Below, piece after piece: positions 40,414 through 49,425 of a DNA stretch of 64,000 bases (within the stretch, counting starts at the first letter, position 1; the number at the start of each line of letters is the position of its first letter). The notes beneath the pieces were generated by a model. That model had not been told where the DNA came from. It searched no databases and worked only from the letters and a program-made list of their open reading frames with translations. The stretch lies in the NCBI RefSeq assembly GCF_030124145.1, contig NZ_JASKMS010000019.1, forward strand, positions 1-64,000, given 5' to 3'. The position numbers and the translations under genes are program-made. This DNA comes from Streptomyces sp. 378 (GTDB lineage: Bacteria; Actinomycetota; Actinomycetes; Streptomycetales; Streptomycetaceae).

Positions 40414-41774
40414 CGGACGCCCCGCCCGTCGTGACTGCGCCGGGCCGAGTCGCTCACCCGCACCAGCAGCGCCACGATCGCCCAGTTGGTGACCACCGAC
40501 GACCCGCCCTGGGCCAGGAACGGCATCGCCATGCCGGTCAGCGGGATCAATCCGGTCACGCCTCCCGCGATCACGAAGACCTGGAGCGCCACCAGTGAGG
40601 CGAGGCCCACCGCGAGCAGCCGGCCGAAGGGCTCGCGCTGGTCGAGACCCGCCCGGAAGCCGCGCTCCACCAGCAGGGCGTAGAGGAGGAAGACGGCGCA
40701 GAGACCGGCCAGGCCGAGTTCCTCGCCCGCGGTGGCCAGGATGAAGTCCGACTTCACGGCGAAGCCGATGAGGAACGAGTGGCCGAGTCCGAGGCCGGTG
40801 CCGAGCATGCCGCCCTCCGCGAAGGCGAACAGCGACTGGGCGAGCTGGTTCGCGCCCTCGCCCGCCTCGATGGAGGCGAAGGGGTGCAGCCAGGTCTCGA
40901 TCCTGCTGTGCACGTGCGGCTCCAGCCGGCCGACGGCGACCGCGCCCAGCGCGGCCAGCAGTAGGCCGACCGCGATCCACCCGGTCCGTCCGGTCGCGAC
41001 GTAGAGGAGGACCACGAAGAGGCCGAAGAAGAGCAGCGAGGTGCCGAGGTCGCGCTCCAGGATGAGCACGCCCACGCTCACCAGCCAGACGGCGACGATC
41101 GGGCCGAGCACGCGGCCGGTCGGCAGCTGGAGCTTCCAGACGCGGCGGCCGGTGTAGGCGAGGGCGTTGCGGTTCGCCGCCAGGTACGCGGCGAAGAACA
41201 CCGCCAGCAGCACCTTCGCGAACTCGCCCGGCTGGATGGAGAACCCCGCGATCCGGATCCAGATGCGGGCCCCGTTCACCGCCGGGAAGAGGATCGGCAG
41301 GGTGAGCAGCACCAGGGCCGTGACCACACAGACGTACGTGTAGCGCTGGAGGACCCGGTGGTCACGCAGCAGCAGGACGACCAGGATGAACAGCGCCACG
41401 CCCAGGGTCGACCACACCAGCTGGGCCGGTGCCGCCCGGTCACCGGGGGTCTCCAGGTCGAGCCGGTAGATCAGCACCAGGCCGAGCCCGTTGAGCAGCA
41501 CCCCGATCGGCAGGAGCAGCGGGTCGGCGTACGGGGCCCGCAGGCGTACCGCCAGATGGGCCAGCAGCGCCAGCACGCCGAGCCCGGCGCCGTAACCGGC
41601 GGCACCGGGCGGAAGCGCTCCGTACCGGGCCAGGCCGACGGCGCAGTAGCCGTACACCGACAGCAGGACGGCCAGCACGATGAGGGCGAGTTCGACGCCC
41701 CGGCGCCGGGGGAGGGGGCGGACGGCGGGTGCGGGCGGGTCCGCCGTCGCCACGGTGATTCCGGCCTTGCTCAT
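40410..41774 (-). CDS. FtsW/RodA/SpoVE (SEDS) peptidoglycan polymerase
   Basis: This 454-residue protein with 10-12 membrane segments has SEDS signatures FSIQPGEFAKVLLAVFFAAY, ILERDLGTSLLFFG, SDFILATAGEELGLAG and LTGMAMPFLAQGGSS. SEDS proteins polymerise lipid II into glycan strands together with a class B PBP, here encoded immediately downstream. ATG at 41774. The Pro-rich first 25 residues are cytoplasmic. Confidence 0.95.
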   Translation of the reverse strand: MSKAGITVATADPPAPAVRPLPRRRGVELALIVLAVLLSVYGYCAVGLARYGALPPGAAGYGAGLGVLALLAHLAVRLRAPYADPLLLPIGVLLNGLGLVLIYRLDLETPGDRAAPAQLVWSTLGVALFILVVLLLRDHRVLQRYTYVCVVTALVLLTLPILFPAVNGARIWIRIAGFSIQPGEFAKVLLAVFFAAYLAANRNALAYTGRRVWKLQLPTGRVLGPIVAVWLVSVGVLILERDLGTSLLFFGLFVVLLYVATGRTGWIAVGLLLAALGAVAVGRLEPHVHSRIETWLHPFASIEAGEGANQLAQSLFAFAEGGMLGTGLGLGHSFLIGFAVKSDFILATAGEELGLAGLCAVFLLYALLVERGFRAGLDQREPFGRLLAVGLASLVALQVFVIAGGVTGLIPLTGMAMPFLAQGGSSVVTNWAIVALLVRVSDSARRSHDGRGVR

Positions 41775-41826
41775 ATCCGAAACCTACCCAAACAGGGCGT
41801 CTTATCTGCCTTTGGGTGACGGAGCG

Positions 41827-42219
41827 TCAGCACCGACGGGGGGCGGGGCCGATGGTGTCGATGTATCGGGCCGCGCCCCAGGCCCAGGTGCCGTCCGTCA
41901 GGAGGTACCAGAGCGGATTGCCCTGGACGGTCTCGCCGCCCGTCTTGCAGTAGATCCTGACGACGTCGCCCCGGTGGGCGTAGCGGATGATCTGCGAACC
42001 GCGGTTCGGGGCGCTGCGCAGCGCCAGGGTGTCCGCCGTGACGACCCCCTGGTGAAGGCTCGGGTCGTGCTGCCCGTTCCCGCCGCTGGGGTCGTGGTGG
42101 CTGTTGCCGTTGCCGCCGCTCGGGTCCCAGTCGTCGTACGCGGCGGCGGGCGTGACGGCGGCCGCGGCGGCGAGGAGTCCGGCGGCAGCGGCTATGCAGA
42201 TGCGGAAACGCAGGGACAT
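41827..42219 (-). CDS. Secreted SH3-like domain protein
   Basis: The 130-residue protein has a signal peptide (RICIAAAAGLLAAAAAVTPA, cleavage likely after AAA near 27). An Asp/Gly/Asn-rich repeat spacer follows (DPSGGNGNSHHDPSGGNGQHDPS, partly duplicated), then a bacterial SH3-like domain: VTADTLALRSAPNRGSQIIR, GDVVRIYCKTGG, PLWYLLTDGTWAWGAARYI. Such domains bind cell wall or protein partners. ATG follows GGAGG. Confidence 0.85.
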   Translation of the reverse strand: MSLRFRICIAAAAGLLAAAAAVTPAAAYDDWDPSGGNGNSHHDPSGGNGQHDPSLHQGVVTADTLALRSAPNRGSQIIRYAHRGDVVRIYCKTGGETVQGNPLWYLLTDGTWAWGAARYIDTIGPAPRRC

Positions 42220-42333
42220 GGGAGATACCTCCATGTGGGGGCGGAAAGGCCGAAGCTGACCAATCGCCACATTAGGAGCGCCCGGCAAACCCCGCCCCTC
42301 ACGCTGGGCCATAGGAGGACGTGCCCCGAACCC

Positions 42334-43581
42334 TCACTCCGCCGCCAGTCGCAGGGTGGCCACCGCCCCGCCCTCCGGCGCGTTCGCGAACTCCAGCCGC
42401 GCCCCCAGCACCTCGGCCTGCCCCGACGCGATGGTCAGCCCCAGCCCGTGCCCCCGCGTGCCGCCCTCCGTGCGGAACCGCTGCGGCCCGTGCGCGACGA
42501 GGTATTCCGGAAACCCGTCCCCGTGGTCCCGAACGGTCACCACCGGCCCGTCCACGGTCACCACCACCGGCCCCCGCCCGTGCTTGTGGGCGTTCGCGAC
42601 GAGATTGCCCAGCACCCGCTCCAGCCGCCGCCGGTCCGTCTCCACCGCCACGTCCCGTACGACCCTGACCTCCGTGCCGTTCCCCGCCGCCCGCACCGCA
42701 CGCTCGGCCAGCGGCCCCACCTGCTCGGTGTCCAGCTCCACCCGCTCCCGCCCGGTGTCCAGCCGCGAGATCTCCAGCAGGTCCTCGGTGAGGGTGCGCA
42801 GCGCCGCCACCCGGTCCCGGACCAGCTCCGTCGGACGGCTCGGCGGCAGCAGTTCGGCCGCCGCGTGCAGGCCGGTCAGCGGCGTGCGCAGCTCATGCGC
42901 GACATCCGCCGTGAACCGCTGCTCGGCGAGCAGCTTGCCCTGGAGCGAGGCCGCCATGGAGTCCAGCGCGGCGGCGACCGCGGCCACCTCGTCCGGCGGA
43001 CCGGACTTCGTGCGGTGGCCCGAGCGGGGGTCGTTCACCCGGGCGTCCAGGTCGCCCGCGCTGATCCGCCGGGCCACCAGCGCCGTGGTGTGCAGCCGCC
43101 GCGTCACCCGCGTCACCGCGAACGCCCCGACCAGCAAGGTCACCCCGATCGCCAGGCCCGACGACCACACGATCGCCCGGTCGAGGCCGTCGATCGTGCG
43201 GGCCTGCTGGGAGTAGTCGACCGCCACGGCCAGCGCCCGGCCGCCGTCCACGGGAGCCGCCGCCCACATCGCGGGGCGCCCCGCGCGCTCGGCGACCATC
43301 GTGCCGCGGTCCCCCGCCACCGCCAGCTCCCGCAGCTCACCGGGCAGTCCCGGCGGATCCACCCCGGCACCCCGCCGGAGCGTGTCCCCGGCCTCGTACC
43401 GCTCCGTCGCCTGCGTCAGCCGCTGCAATGCCTGGTCACGGGCCTGGCCGACCGTCTGGTTCGTCACCTGCACATGGACCAGGACGCCGAGCAGCGCCGC
43501 GAGAGCGCAGCACATCACCGTGATGAAGGCGGCGGCTTTCGCGGCGAGCGTCCCGGACCACGGGGGGAGCAGGGGCCTCAT
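42334..43581 (-). CDS. Sensor histidine kinase lacking an adjacent response regulator
   Basis: The 415-residue kinase has an N-terminal membrane helix (AAFITVMCCALAALLGVLVHV), an extracytoplasmic domain of about 120 residues, a second helix (AIVWSSGLAIGVTLLVGAFAV) and HAMP (RRISAGDLDARVNDP). The phosphoacceptor is His229 in VAHELRTPLTG; the HATPase boxes are LVANAHKHGRGPV, RDHGDGFP and GHGLGLTIA. ATG overlaps the lipoprotein gene's stop by 4 nt. No response regulator is encoded nearby, so its partner must be elsewhere. Confidence 0.93.
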   Translation of the reverse strand: MRPLLPPWSGTLAAKAAAFITVMCCALAALLGVLVHVQVTNQTVGQARDQALQRLTQATERYEAGDTLRRGAGVDPPGLPGELRELAVAGDRGTMVAERAGRPAMWAAAPVDGGRALAVAVDYSQQARTIDGLDRAIVWSSGLAIGVTLLVGAFAVTRVTRRLHTTALVARRISAGDLDARVNDPRSGHRTKSGPPDEVAAVAAALDSMAASLQGKLLAEQRFTADVAHELRTPLTGLHAAAELLPPSRPTELVRDRVAALRTLTEDLLEISRLDTGRERVELDTEQVGPLAERAVRAAGNGTEVRVVRDVAVETDRRRLERVLGNLVANAHKHGRGPVVVTVDGPVVTVRDHGDGFPEYLVAHGPQRFRTEGGTRGHGLGLTIASGQAEVLGARLEFANAPEGGAVATLRLAAE

Positions 43582-44312
43582 CCGCCACTCGCCGAGGGGG
43601 AGACGGTGGGGGCCGGAGGGCGCGGCGAGTGCTTGCGCGGACCGGTGCGCAGCATCTCGTCGTGGGTCAGCAGCATGGCCCGCTGGTCCCGGTCCCAGGT
43701 CCACTGCAGGCGGTACTCGTACCCCGCCACCTCGGACGGCGAGCGGATGACCAGGGAACGCCCGGCCAGCTCGACACCGCTGAGGGCGTCCTCCCACGCC
43801 ATCACCTGCACCAGCCGGTGCCTCTCGACGGTGTAGACGCGCACGGCGGTCGTGCTGCCCGGCAGCAAGGGGAAACCCAGCGTCAGGTCGTCGCGCCCGT
43901 CGCCGGTCAGGTCCCGGTAGTACGGCCTGAGCACCGGGCACTTCCCGTGCCCCGGGCCCTTCGCACAGTCGGCCATCCGGCGCCTCGTGGCGCGGTAGGG
44001 CGCCTTGTCGCCGTCGTAGTCGCCCGGGTTCCCGGCGATCTCGGCCCGGACGATCGCGACCGGGTCGACCCGGCGGATGTCGTCGCCGGGGACCTTCACC
44101 CCCTCGACCACCTCCGTGTTCACCTCGCCGATCTCGAAGGCCGGGCTGGACGCCGGGGTCAGCTCCGGCCAGAGCCTGGCAGGCCCCCGCGCCGTCGGGG
44201 CCGACCCCGCGCCCTCCAGACCGCCGGCGTCCCCGCAGCCCACGGCGGTGGCCAGCACGAGGGCGACGACGGAGAGGCGACGGGCGGCCCGTCCGGGGCG
44301 GGTGAGGGGCAC
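43578..44312 (-). CDS. Lipoprotein coupled to histidine kinase
   Basis: The 244-residue protein starts with GTG behind AGGAG and has a lipoprotein signal LSVVALVLATAVGC with Cys near 27. The mature part contains PYYRDLTGDGRDDLTLGFPL, an FG-GAP/EF-like DxTGDGxDD calcium-loop motif, and ends in a Pro-rich tail. Coupling to the kinase (4-nt overlap) suggests it is a cell-surface sensor accessory, comparable in concept to CseA for CseC. Function inferred only. Confidence 0.78.
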   Translation of the reverse strand: MPLTRPGRAARRLSVVALVLATAVGCGDAGGLEGAGSAPTARGPARLWPELTPASSPAFEIGEVNTEVVEGVKVPGDDIRRVDPVAIVRAEIAGNPGDYDGDKAPYRATRRRMADCAKGPGHGKCPVLRPYYRDLTGDGRDDLTLGFPLLPGSTTAVRVYTVERHRLVQVMAWEDALSGVELAGRSLVIRSPSEVAGYEYRLQWTWDRDQRAMLLTHDEMLRTGPRKHSPRPPAPTVSPSASGG

Positions 44313-44406
44313 TGCACTCCTGGCGGTTCGTGGGGATGACGCGGCGGACACACGACGGACGCGACCGTCGGCCGCGTACACCTTATTCGCGGGGAAGTCC
44401 CATTTG

Positions 44407-44477
44407 CGCGGGAGGGCGGCCGTTCGCGGCAGCCGGAGCCGCAGCCGGAGCCGCTGCCGCTGCCGGAGCCGCAGCCG
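44407..44477. repeat. GCCGGA/GCCGCT hexamer repeats
   Basis: Low-complexity hexamers (CAGCCGGAGCCG, GCTGCCGCTGCCGGAGCCG) fill the gap between the lipoprotein gene and the phosphatase 3' end. No gene is seen. Confidence 0.6.
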
Positions 44478-44496
44478 CGCGGCTGTGTGGCGCGAG

Positions 44497-44578
44497 CTGC
44501 TCGGTGAGCTCGTGCGGTCCCGGTCTGCTCGGTGAGCTCGTGTGGTCCGTTCTACTCGGTCAGCTCCTCCAGCAGCCG
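44497..44578. repeat. Tandem duplications of the phosphatase gene 3' end
   Basis: CTGCTCGGTGAGCTCGTG starts two copies at 44497 (28 nt) and 44525 (27 nt). A third, diverged copy CTACTCGGTCAGCTCCTC at 44552 is the actual 3' end of the dual-specificity phosphatase gene (..EELLEELTE-stop). The downstream copies lie beyond the stop. Confidence 0.75.
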
Positions 44579-45055
44579 GGCCGTGGCCAGCCCGGCCCGC
44601 AGGTACGCGACGAACAGGTCGTTGTGCAGCGCCCAGGGCGACCGGCGGGCCCGGATCAGCCGGATCGACGCCTCGGCGGAGCTGCCCTGGCGCATCAGCG
44701 CGTGCGCGACGACGAGGCCGGAGCGGTTGTACCCGTGGTAGCAGCGGACGAGGACCCTGTGGCCCTCGTCCAGCGCCTCACACGCGGCCTCGGCCAGCCG
44801 GATCACACCGGCGAGCTGCGTCCCGTCCAGCGGCCCGTCGGGGATGGGCCACACATGGTGCCGCACACCCGGATCCGGCCCGTGCCCCGGCAGCCGCAGC
44901 AGCGTCTGCACGAGATCGAACTCGTCGCGCACGACGGCGAACTCCAGCTGCCCCAAGGCCCCCGTGAACTCGTGACCGCCCATCCAGAGCCCTGGGACGA
45001 CCTCGCTCCAGGGGCTCTCCGGAGCGGGTACGTCGGCTTTACTGCGGGTACGCAA
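44552..45055 (-). CDS. Dual-specificity (tyrosine) protein phosphatase
   Basis: The 167-residue protein carries the Cys-based phosphatase loop VRCYHGYNRSG, with nucleophile Cys105 and Arg111 (CX5R). An upstream general-acid Asp may lie in VWPIPDGPLDG. The rest (VVPGLWMGGHEF, ARRSPWALHNDLFVAYLRAG) is typical of DSP-like proteins. A TTG start at 45055 is chosen because GGGGAGG sits 5 nt before it. Cytoplasmic; targets unknown. Confidence 0.87.
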   Translation of the reverse strand: MRTRSKADVPAPESPWSEVVPGLWMGGHEFTGALGQLEFAVVRDEFDLVQTLLRLPGHGPDPGVRHHVWPIPDGPLDGTQLAGVIRLAEAACEALDEGHRVLVRCYHGYNRSGLVVAHALMRQGSSAEASIRLIRARRSPWALHNDLFVAYLRAGLATARLLEELTE

Positions 45056-45174
45056 AGGCGCCTCCCCACCATCACCGCCCGAGGGTCCGCGGGCAGGCCC
45101 AACTCCTCTCAAAGGTAACTGGGTTCTTGCCCCCGCAGCACCCCGCCTGTTCCCATGGACTGGGGTGATGGTGC

Positions 45175-45978
45175 ATGAACGGACTGCGCGTCATACCGAC
45201 CTGGCGGCACGGCCGGGAGCGGCTCTACGTCTGCCTCCCGGACGGCAGGAACATCGCCTGGTACGACCGCGAGGCGGCCCGGGTGAACCTGCTGGGCGAG
45301 GACCACGAGGACGACGTCCTGCGGGCGCTCAGGCCCTTCCTCACCGGCCAGGTGACGGTGGGACCGCCCCCCGTGCCGACCCCCGCCGAACTGGCCCGCC
45401 TCACCCTCCACCCCGACGACGACCTGGCCCCCAACCGCCCCGGCGAGGCCCTCCTCGTCGCCCTCGACCGCGACCCCGGCCCGAGCCACCGGCTGCGCCC
45501 CGACCCGCGCCGCAGGGCCCTGGCGGCCGAGCAGACGGTCGGCGACGCCCTGGACGGCCTCGACGGCGCGGGCTGGCACGCCCTGCACTCCGTGCCGCTC
45601 CCCGGAGGTGACCGCATCCACCACCTGCTGATCGGCCCCGGCGGCCTCTACGCCGTCCACACCCTCTACGCCCGCAAGCAGCGCGTCCGGATCACCGACC
45701 CCGTGATCACGGTGGCCCGCCGCGATCCCGACCCGCTGCTCCGCCGCCTGCGCACCGACGCCGACCGCGCCTCCCACGCCCTGACGGCGGAGGTCCGCCC
45801 GGTACTCGTCCTGGTGGACCCGGCGGGGGTGTCCGTCCCGACCGCCCCGCGAGCGGTCCAGGTCCTGACGGCCACGGAGGTGGAGGCACTGGCCCACCGG
45901 GGCGGGATCCTGAAACCGGCGGATGTGGAGGCCCTGCACGCCATGGCCCGGGACCGGAACACGTGGGCACGGGTGTGA
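45175..45978 (+). CDS. NERD domain protein
   Basis: The 267-residue protein has a C-terminal NERD (nuclease-related) region: AAEQTVGDALDGLDGAGWHALHS, then HHLLIGPGGLYAVHTLYARKQ and a PVLVLVDPAGV strand. It recalls the E..(D)..hhK pattern of restriction-like folds, although the Asp and Lys positions are not sharp. Residues 1-110 are a separate hydrophilic domain. NERD proteins are presumed nucleic-acid processing factors. Its neighbour is the Ku/LigD-polymerase pair. Confidence 0.82.
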   Translation: MNGLRVIPTWRHGRERLYVCLPDGRNIAWYDREAARVNLLGEDHEDDVLRALRPFLTGQVTVGPPPVPTPAELARLTLHPDDDLAPNRPGEALLVALDRDPGPSHRLRPDPRRRALAAEQTVGDALDGLDGAGWHALHSVPLPGGDRIHHLLIGPGGLYAVHTLYARKQRVRITDPVITVARRDPDPLLRRLRTDADRASHALTAEVRPVLVLVDPAGVSVPTAPRAVQVLTATEVEALAHRGGILKPADVEALHAMARDRNTWARV

Positions 45979-46135
45979 GGGAACAGAGGGACGCGGGCGG
46001 CCCGACCGCGTAGTGACGCAGGCGCCCTCCATACCGGGGCGATGCACGGCGCCGCCCCGTGCGGGTCGCAACTCCCTCGCCCCAAGGCCTCCGGGCCTCC
46101 GGCTGACGCCGCGCCTCGCCCCACCGCCTGTGCCG

Positions 46136-47017
46136 CTACGGCAGGGTCCCGGCCGCGTCCGCGTCCAGCAGCGGAGCGAGCAGGTCGCCGTAGTCCTGGA
46201 CCCGCGGGGCGATGTCCCCGGCATGGAAGTCCAGCCGTCCCGGCGCGTGGCACTCCTCGATCTCCGCCCAGGTCACCGGCGCCGAGACGGTCGGTTCGGC
46301 GCGGGCCCGGAGGGTGTAGGGGGTCGCCGTCGTCTTGCGGGCGGCGTTCTGGCTCCAGTCGACGAAGACCTTCCCGGGCCGCAGACTCCTGGTCATCCGG
46401 TGGAGCGCGAGCCGGGGCATGGCCTTCTCGGCCTCGACCGCGAGTGCCTTGGCGTACTCGGACACCCGCTCGGAGGACGACCCGCGCACGGCGGCGAGCA
46501 GGTGCAGCCCCTTCGAGCCGGAGGTCTTGGCGTAGGTCTCGATGCCGTCCCGCGCGAGCCGTTCCCGCAGCCAGAGCGCCACCTCGCAGCACTGCACGAT
46601 GCTCGCCGGCGCCCCCGGATCAAGGTCGAAGACGATCCGGTCGGCCTCGTTCGGCGTATCGACGAGCCACTGGTGGGTGTGGAACTCGGTGACGAGGTTC
46701 GCCGACCACATCAGGCTCGGCAGATCCTGCACCAGGACCATCCGCGAGGGCCCCTCCACCCGAGGCACCTCGGCGGTGGTGACCCACTGGGGCGTACCCG
46801 GCGGCACGTTCTTGGTGAAGAACACCTGCCCGTCCTGCCCGTCCGGGTACCGCAGGAAGGACACCGCCCGATCACGCAGATGGGGCAGCAGGACCTCGGC
46901 GACGGTCGCGTAGTAGTGCAGCACCTCGCCCTTGGTGAAGCCGGTGGCGGGATAAAGCACCTTCTCCAGATTGCTGAGAGGGAGCCGTCGCCCCTCCACC
47001 TCCGTGATGGGCGCCAT
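46136..47017 (-). CDS. LigD-type primase-polymerase (non-homologous end joining)
   Basis: The 293-residue protein is a stand-alone LigD polymerase domain: LPLSNLEKVLYPATGFTKGE at the N-terminus, metal ligands DRIVFDLDPG (near 130), nucleotide binding KTSGSKGLHLLAA and the third ligand in VFVDWSQN. It fills gaps and adds ribonucleotides at double-strand breaks in partnership with Ku. The ligase and phosphoesterase domains of full LigD are absent, so a separate ATP-dependent ligase is needed. It is divergent from ku with 63 nt between starts. Confidence 0.95.
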   Translation of the reverse strand: MAPITEVEGRRLPLSNLEKVLYPATGFTKGEVLHYYATVAEVLLPHLRDRAVSFLRYPDGQDGQVFFTKNVPPGTPQWVTTAEVPRVEGPSRMVLVQDLPSLMWSANLVTEFHTHQWLVDTPNEADRIVFDLDPGAPASIVQCCEVALWLRERLARDGIETYAKTSGSKGLHLLAAVRGSSSERVSEYAKALAVEAEKAMPRLALHRMTRSLRPGKVFVDWSQNAARKTTATPYTLRARAEPTVSAPVTWAEIEECHAPGRLDFHAGDIAPRVQDYGDLLAPLLDADAAGTLP

Positions 47018-47080
47018 ACGATAAGAATCCCACGCAAACCGTGACGAACACTCCCGAGCGTGACCGGAAGGGTGCTGCAC

Positions 47081-48100
47081 GTGAGATCCATTTGGAACGG
47101 CGCCATCTCGTTCGGCCTGGTCAGCATTCCGATCAAGCTGGTCAACGCGACCGAGAGCCACTCGATCTCCTTCCGCCAGATCCACACCGAGGACGGCGGT
47201 CGCATCCGCTACCGCAAATTCTGCGAACTGGAGGACCGCGAGGTCACCCAGGGGGAGATCGGCAAGGGCTACGAGGACGCGGACGGCACGATCATCCCGA
47301 TCACCGAGGAAGACCTGTCCAGCCTCCCCCTCCCGACGGCCAAGACGATCGAGATCGTCGCCTTCGTCCCGGCCGACCGGATCGACCCGCTCCAGATGGA
47401 CGCCGCGTACTACCTCCAAGCCGGCGGCACCCCGGCGGCGAAGCCGTACACCCTGCTGCGCGAGGCGCTGAAGCGCAGCAACAAGGTGGCGATCGCCAAG
47501 TTCGCCCTGCGCGGCAGGGAACGCCTGGGCATGCTCAGGGTCGTCGGCGAGGCCATCGCCATGCACGGCCTGCTCTGGCCGGACGAGGTCCGCGCCCCCG
47601 AGGGCCTGGCCCCCGACACCAACGTCACCATCCGGGACCAGGAACTCGACCTGGCGGACGCGCTGATGGACACCCTCGGCGAAGTCGACCTGGAGGACCT
47701 GCACGACGAGTACCGCGAGGCCGTGGAGGAGGTCATCGCCGCCAAGGCCGCCGGCGAGGCCCCGCCTCAGTCCCCCGAACCGGCCACGGGCGGCAAGGTC
47801 CTGGACCTGATGGCGGCCCTGGAGAGCAGCGTCCGCGCGGCCCGCGAGTCCCGGGGCGAGGAGGGCGAGCACGCGGAGGTCAAGTCGCTCCCGCAGCGCA
47901 AGACGGCCCGCGCGGCCCCCAAGGAGAGCGGCGGCAAGAAGTCGACGTCCACCGCGAAGAAGACGGCGGCCAAGAAGACCACGGCGGCGAAGAAGTCGAC
48001 GGCCAAGTCGGGCCAGGGGACGGCCAAGAAGACGACGTCGAAGAACACCGCGAAGAAGACGACGGCGAAGAAGTCGGCGTCCCGCAAACGCTCGGCCTGA
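47081..48100 (+). CDS. ku: Ku protein (DNA end binding, NHEJ)
   Basis: The 339-residue Ku begins RSIWNGAISFGLVSIPIKLV and holds the ring-forming core (LREALKRSNKVAIAKFALRG, LAPDTNVTIRDQELDLADAL). It ends in a long Lys/Ala/Thr tail of AKK and KKT repeats (about 270-339). Such basic extensions in actinobacterial Ku help DNA binding and LigD recruitment. GTG at 47081 follows GGAAGG; a TTG or GTG seven codons upstream is possible. It forms a homodimer that threads onto DNA ends and recruits the polymerase encoded divergently. Confidence 0.97.
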   Translation: MRSIWNGAISFGLVSIPIKLVNATESHSISFRQIHTEDGGRIRYRKFCELEDREVTQGEIGKGYEDADGTIIPITEEDLSSLPLPTAKTIEIVAFVPADRIDPLQMDAAYYLQAGGTPAAKPYTLLREALKRSNKVAIAKFALRGRERLGMLRVVGEAIAMHGLLWPDEVRAPEGLAPDTNVTIRDQELDLADALMDTLGEVDLEDLHDEYREAVEEVIAAKAAGEAPPQSPEPATGGKVLDLMAALESSVRAARESRGEEGEHAEVKSLPQRKTARAAPKESGGKKSTSTAKKTAAKKTTAAKKSTAKSGQGTAKKTTSKNTAKKTTAKKSASRKRSA

Positions 48101-48224
48101 CCCTCTCGCTCCACGGATACTCCGCCTCGGAGGGAGAGGCGCACTCCACCGCAGGGCGAGACCGCAGGGGGAGACCGGAGGGGAGACCGGAGGGGGGACC
48201 AGAGGGAGAGACCGGAGAGGCACC

Positions 48225-49104
48225 ATGCCGCAGCGCCCGGACCACCACACCGACGACGCGATCGACGTCCACTTCATCGGCAACGCGACGGTGCTGCTGT
48301 CGTACGGCCCGCTCACCCTGCTCACCGACCCGAACTTCCTGCACCGCGGGCAGTACGCCTACCTCGGCTGGCCCTCGCGGCGGCGGTCCCACGGCCTGCT
48401 GAGCCGCCGTCTGACCGAACCGGCCCTCGATGTCCACGAGCTGCCACGCCTCGACGGAATCGTGCTGTCGCACCTGCACGGCGACCACTGGGACCGTCGT
48501 GCACGCCGGCACCTGGACCACACCGTGCCGATCCTGACCACACCGCACGCGGCCCGCCGCCTGAGGGTGGTGCACGGGTTCCACCGCACGGCGGGACTGC
48601 GCACCTGGAAGGCGCTCACCCTCCGGCGTGACGGCGCCCAGGTCACGATCACCGCCCTGCCGGGCCGGCACGCAGGCCACGCCCTACTGCGCAGGATGCT
48701 GCCGCCGGTGATGGGAAGCATGCTGGAGTTCGGCCCCACCGGGGGGCCGCCCCGCATGCGGCTCTACCTGTCGGGCGACACGTTCCTGTACGACGGCCTC
48801 GGCGAGATCACCGAACGTTTCCCGTCCGCCGATCTCGCCGTGCTCCACCTCGGCGGCACCCGCCTGCCCGGCGGCTTCGTCGTGACCATGGACGGCCGCC
48901 AGGGCGCCGAACTGGCCCGCCGCCTCGCCCCCCCGGCTGGTGCTGCCCGTCCACTACGGGGACTACACGGTGATGCGCTCACCCCTGTCCGCGTTCCTGG
49001 CCGAGGCCGACCGCATCGGCCTCGACGAACGAATCATCCACTGCGGCCACGGTGAACACGCCCGCGTGCCGTGCGCTCCCGGGGAGCCCCCGGAGGTCTA
49101 CTGA
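48225..49104 (+). pseudogene. MBL-fold metallo-hydrolase with C-tract frameshift
   Basis: The first 235 residues are a metallo-beta-lactamase fold of the UlaG-like type: VHFIGNATVLLSYGPLTLLTDP, metal motif SHLHGDHWD (about 84-92), PGRHAG, LYLSGDTFLYDG. At a run of seven C (48928-48934) the frame breaks. The +1 frame continues perfectly with RLVLPVHYGDYTVMRSPLSA, then FLAEADRIGLDERI and stops at 49102-49104. Six C would give LAPRLVLPVHYGD. The unshifted frame encodes unrelated Arg-rich sequence. Either a real inactivating or phase-type slip, or a homopolymer error. Confidence 0.85.
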
Positions 49105-49109
49105 CCCCG

Positions 49110-49425
49110 GCCTTCCGGCGCCTTCCGGCCTCTCTGGCCTTCCGGCGCCCGCCGGCCCTCCGGCCTTCCGGCGCCCGCCGGCCCTCCGGCCTTCCGGCGC
49201 CCGCCGGCCCTCCGGCCTTCCGGCGCCCGCCGGCCCTCCGGCCTTCCGGCGCCCGCCGGCCCTCCGGCCTTCCGGCGCCCGCCGGCCCTCCGGCCTTCCG
49301 GCGCCCGCCGGCCCTCCGGCCCTCCGGCCACCCGCCGGCCCTCCGGCCCTCCGGCCACCCGCCGGCCCTCCGGCCACCCGCCGGCCCTCCGGCGCTCAGG
49401 CCACCCGCCGGCCCTCCTGCCCGTT
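49110..49425. repeat. 26-bp GC-rich minisatellite
   Basis: Seven exact-period copies of a 26-bp unit (TCCGGCGCCCGCCGG + CCCTCCGGCCT) start at 49141, 49167, 49193, 49219, 49245, 49271 and 49297. Variants with CCACCC instead of TTCCGGCGCCC run to about 49410. The array reaches into the 3' end of the Asp23 gene, and the unit contains the palindrome GGCGCC and strong CCGGC/GCCGG pairing. Confidence 0.9.

Noticed and set aside
49141..49323. CRISPR-like array from regular repeats
   Set aside because: The repeats are contiguous 26-bp units with no unique spacers and no cas genes nearby.
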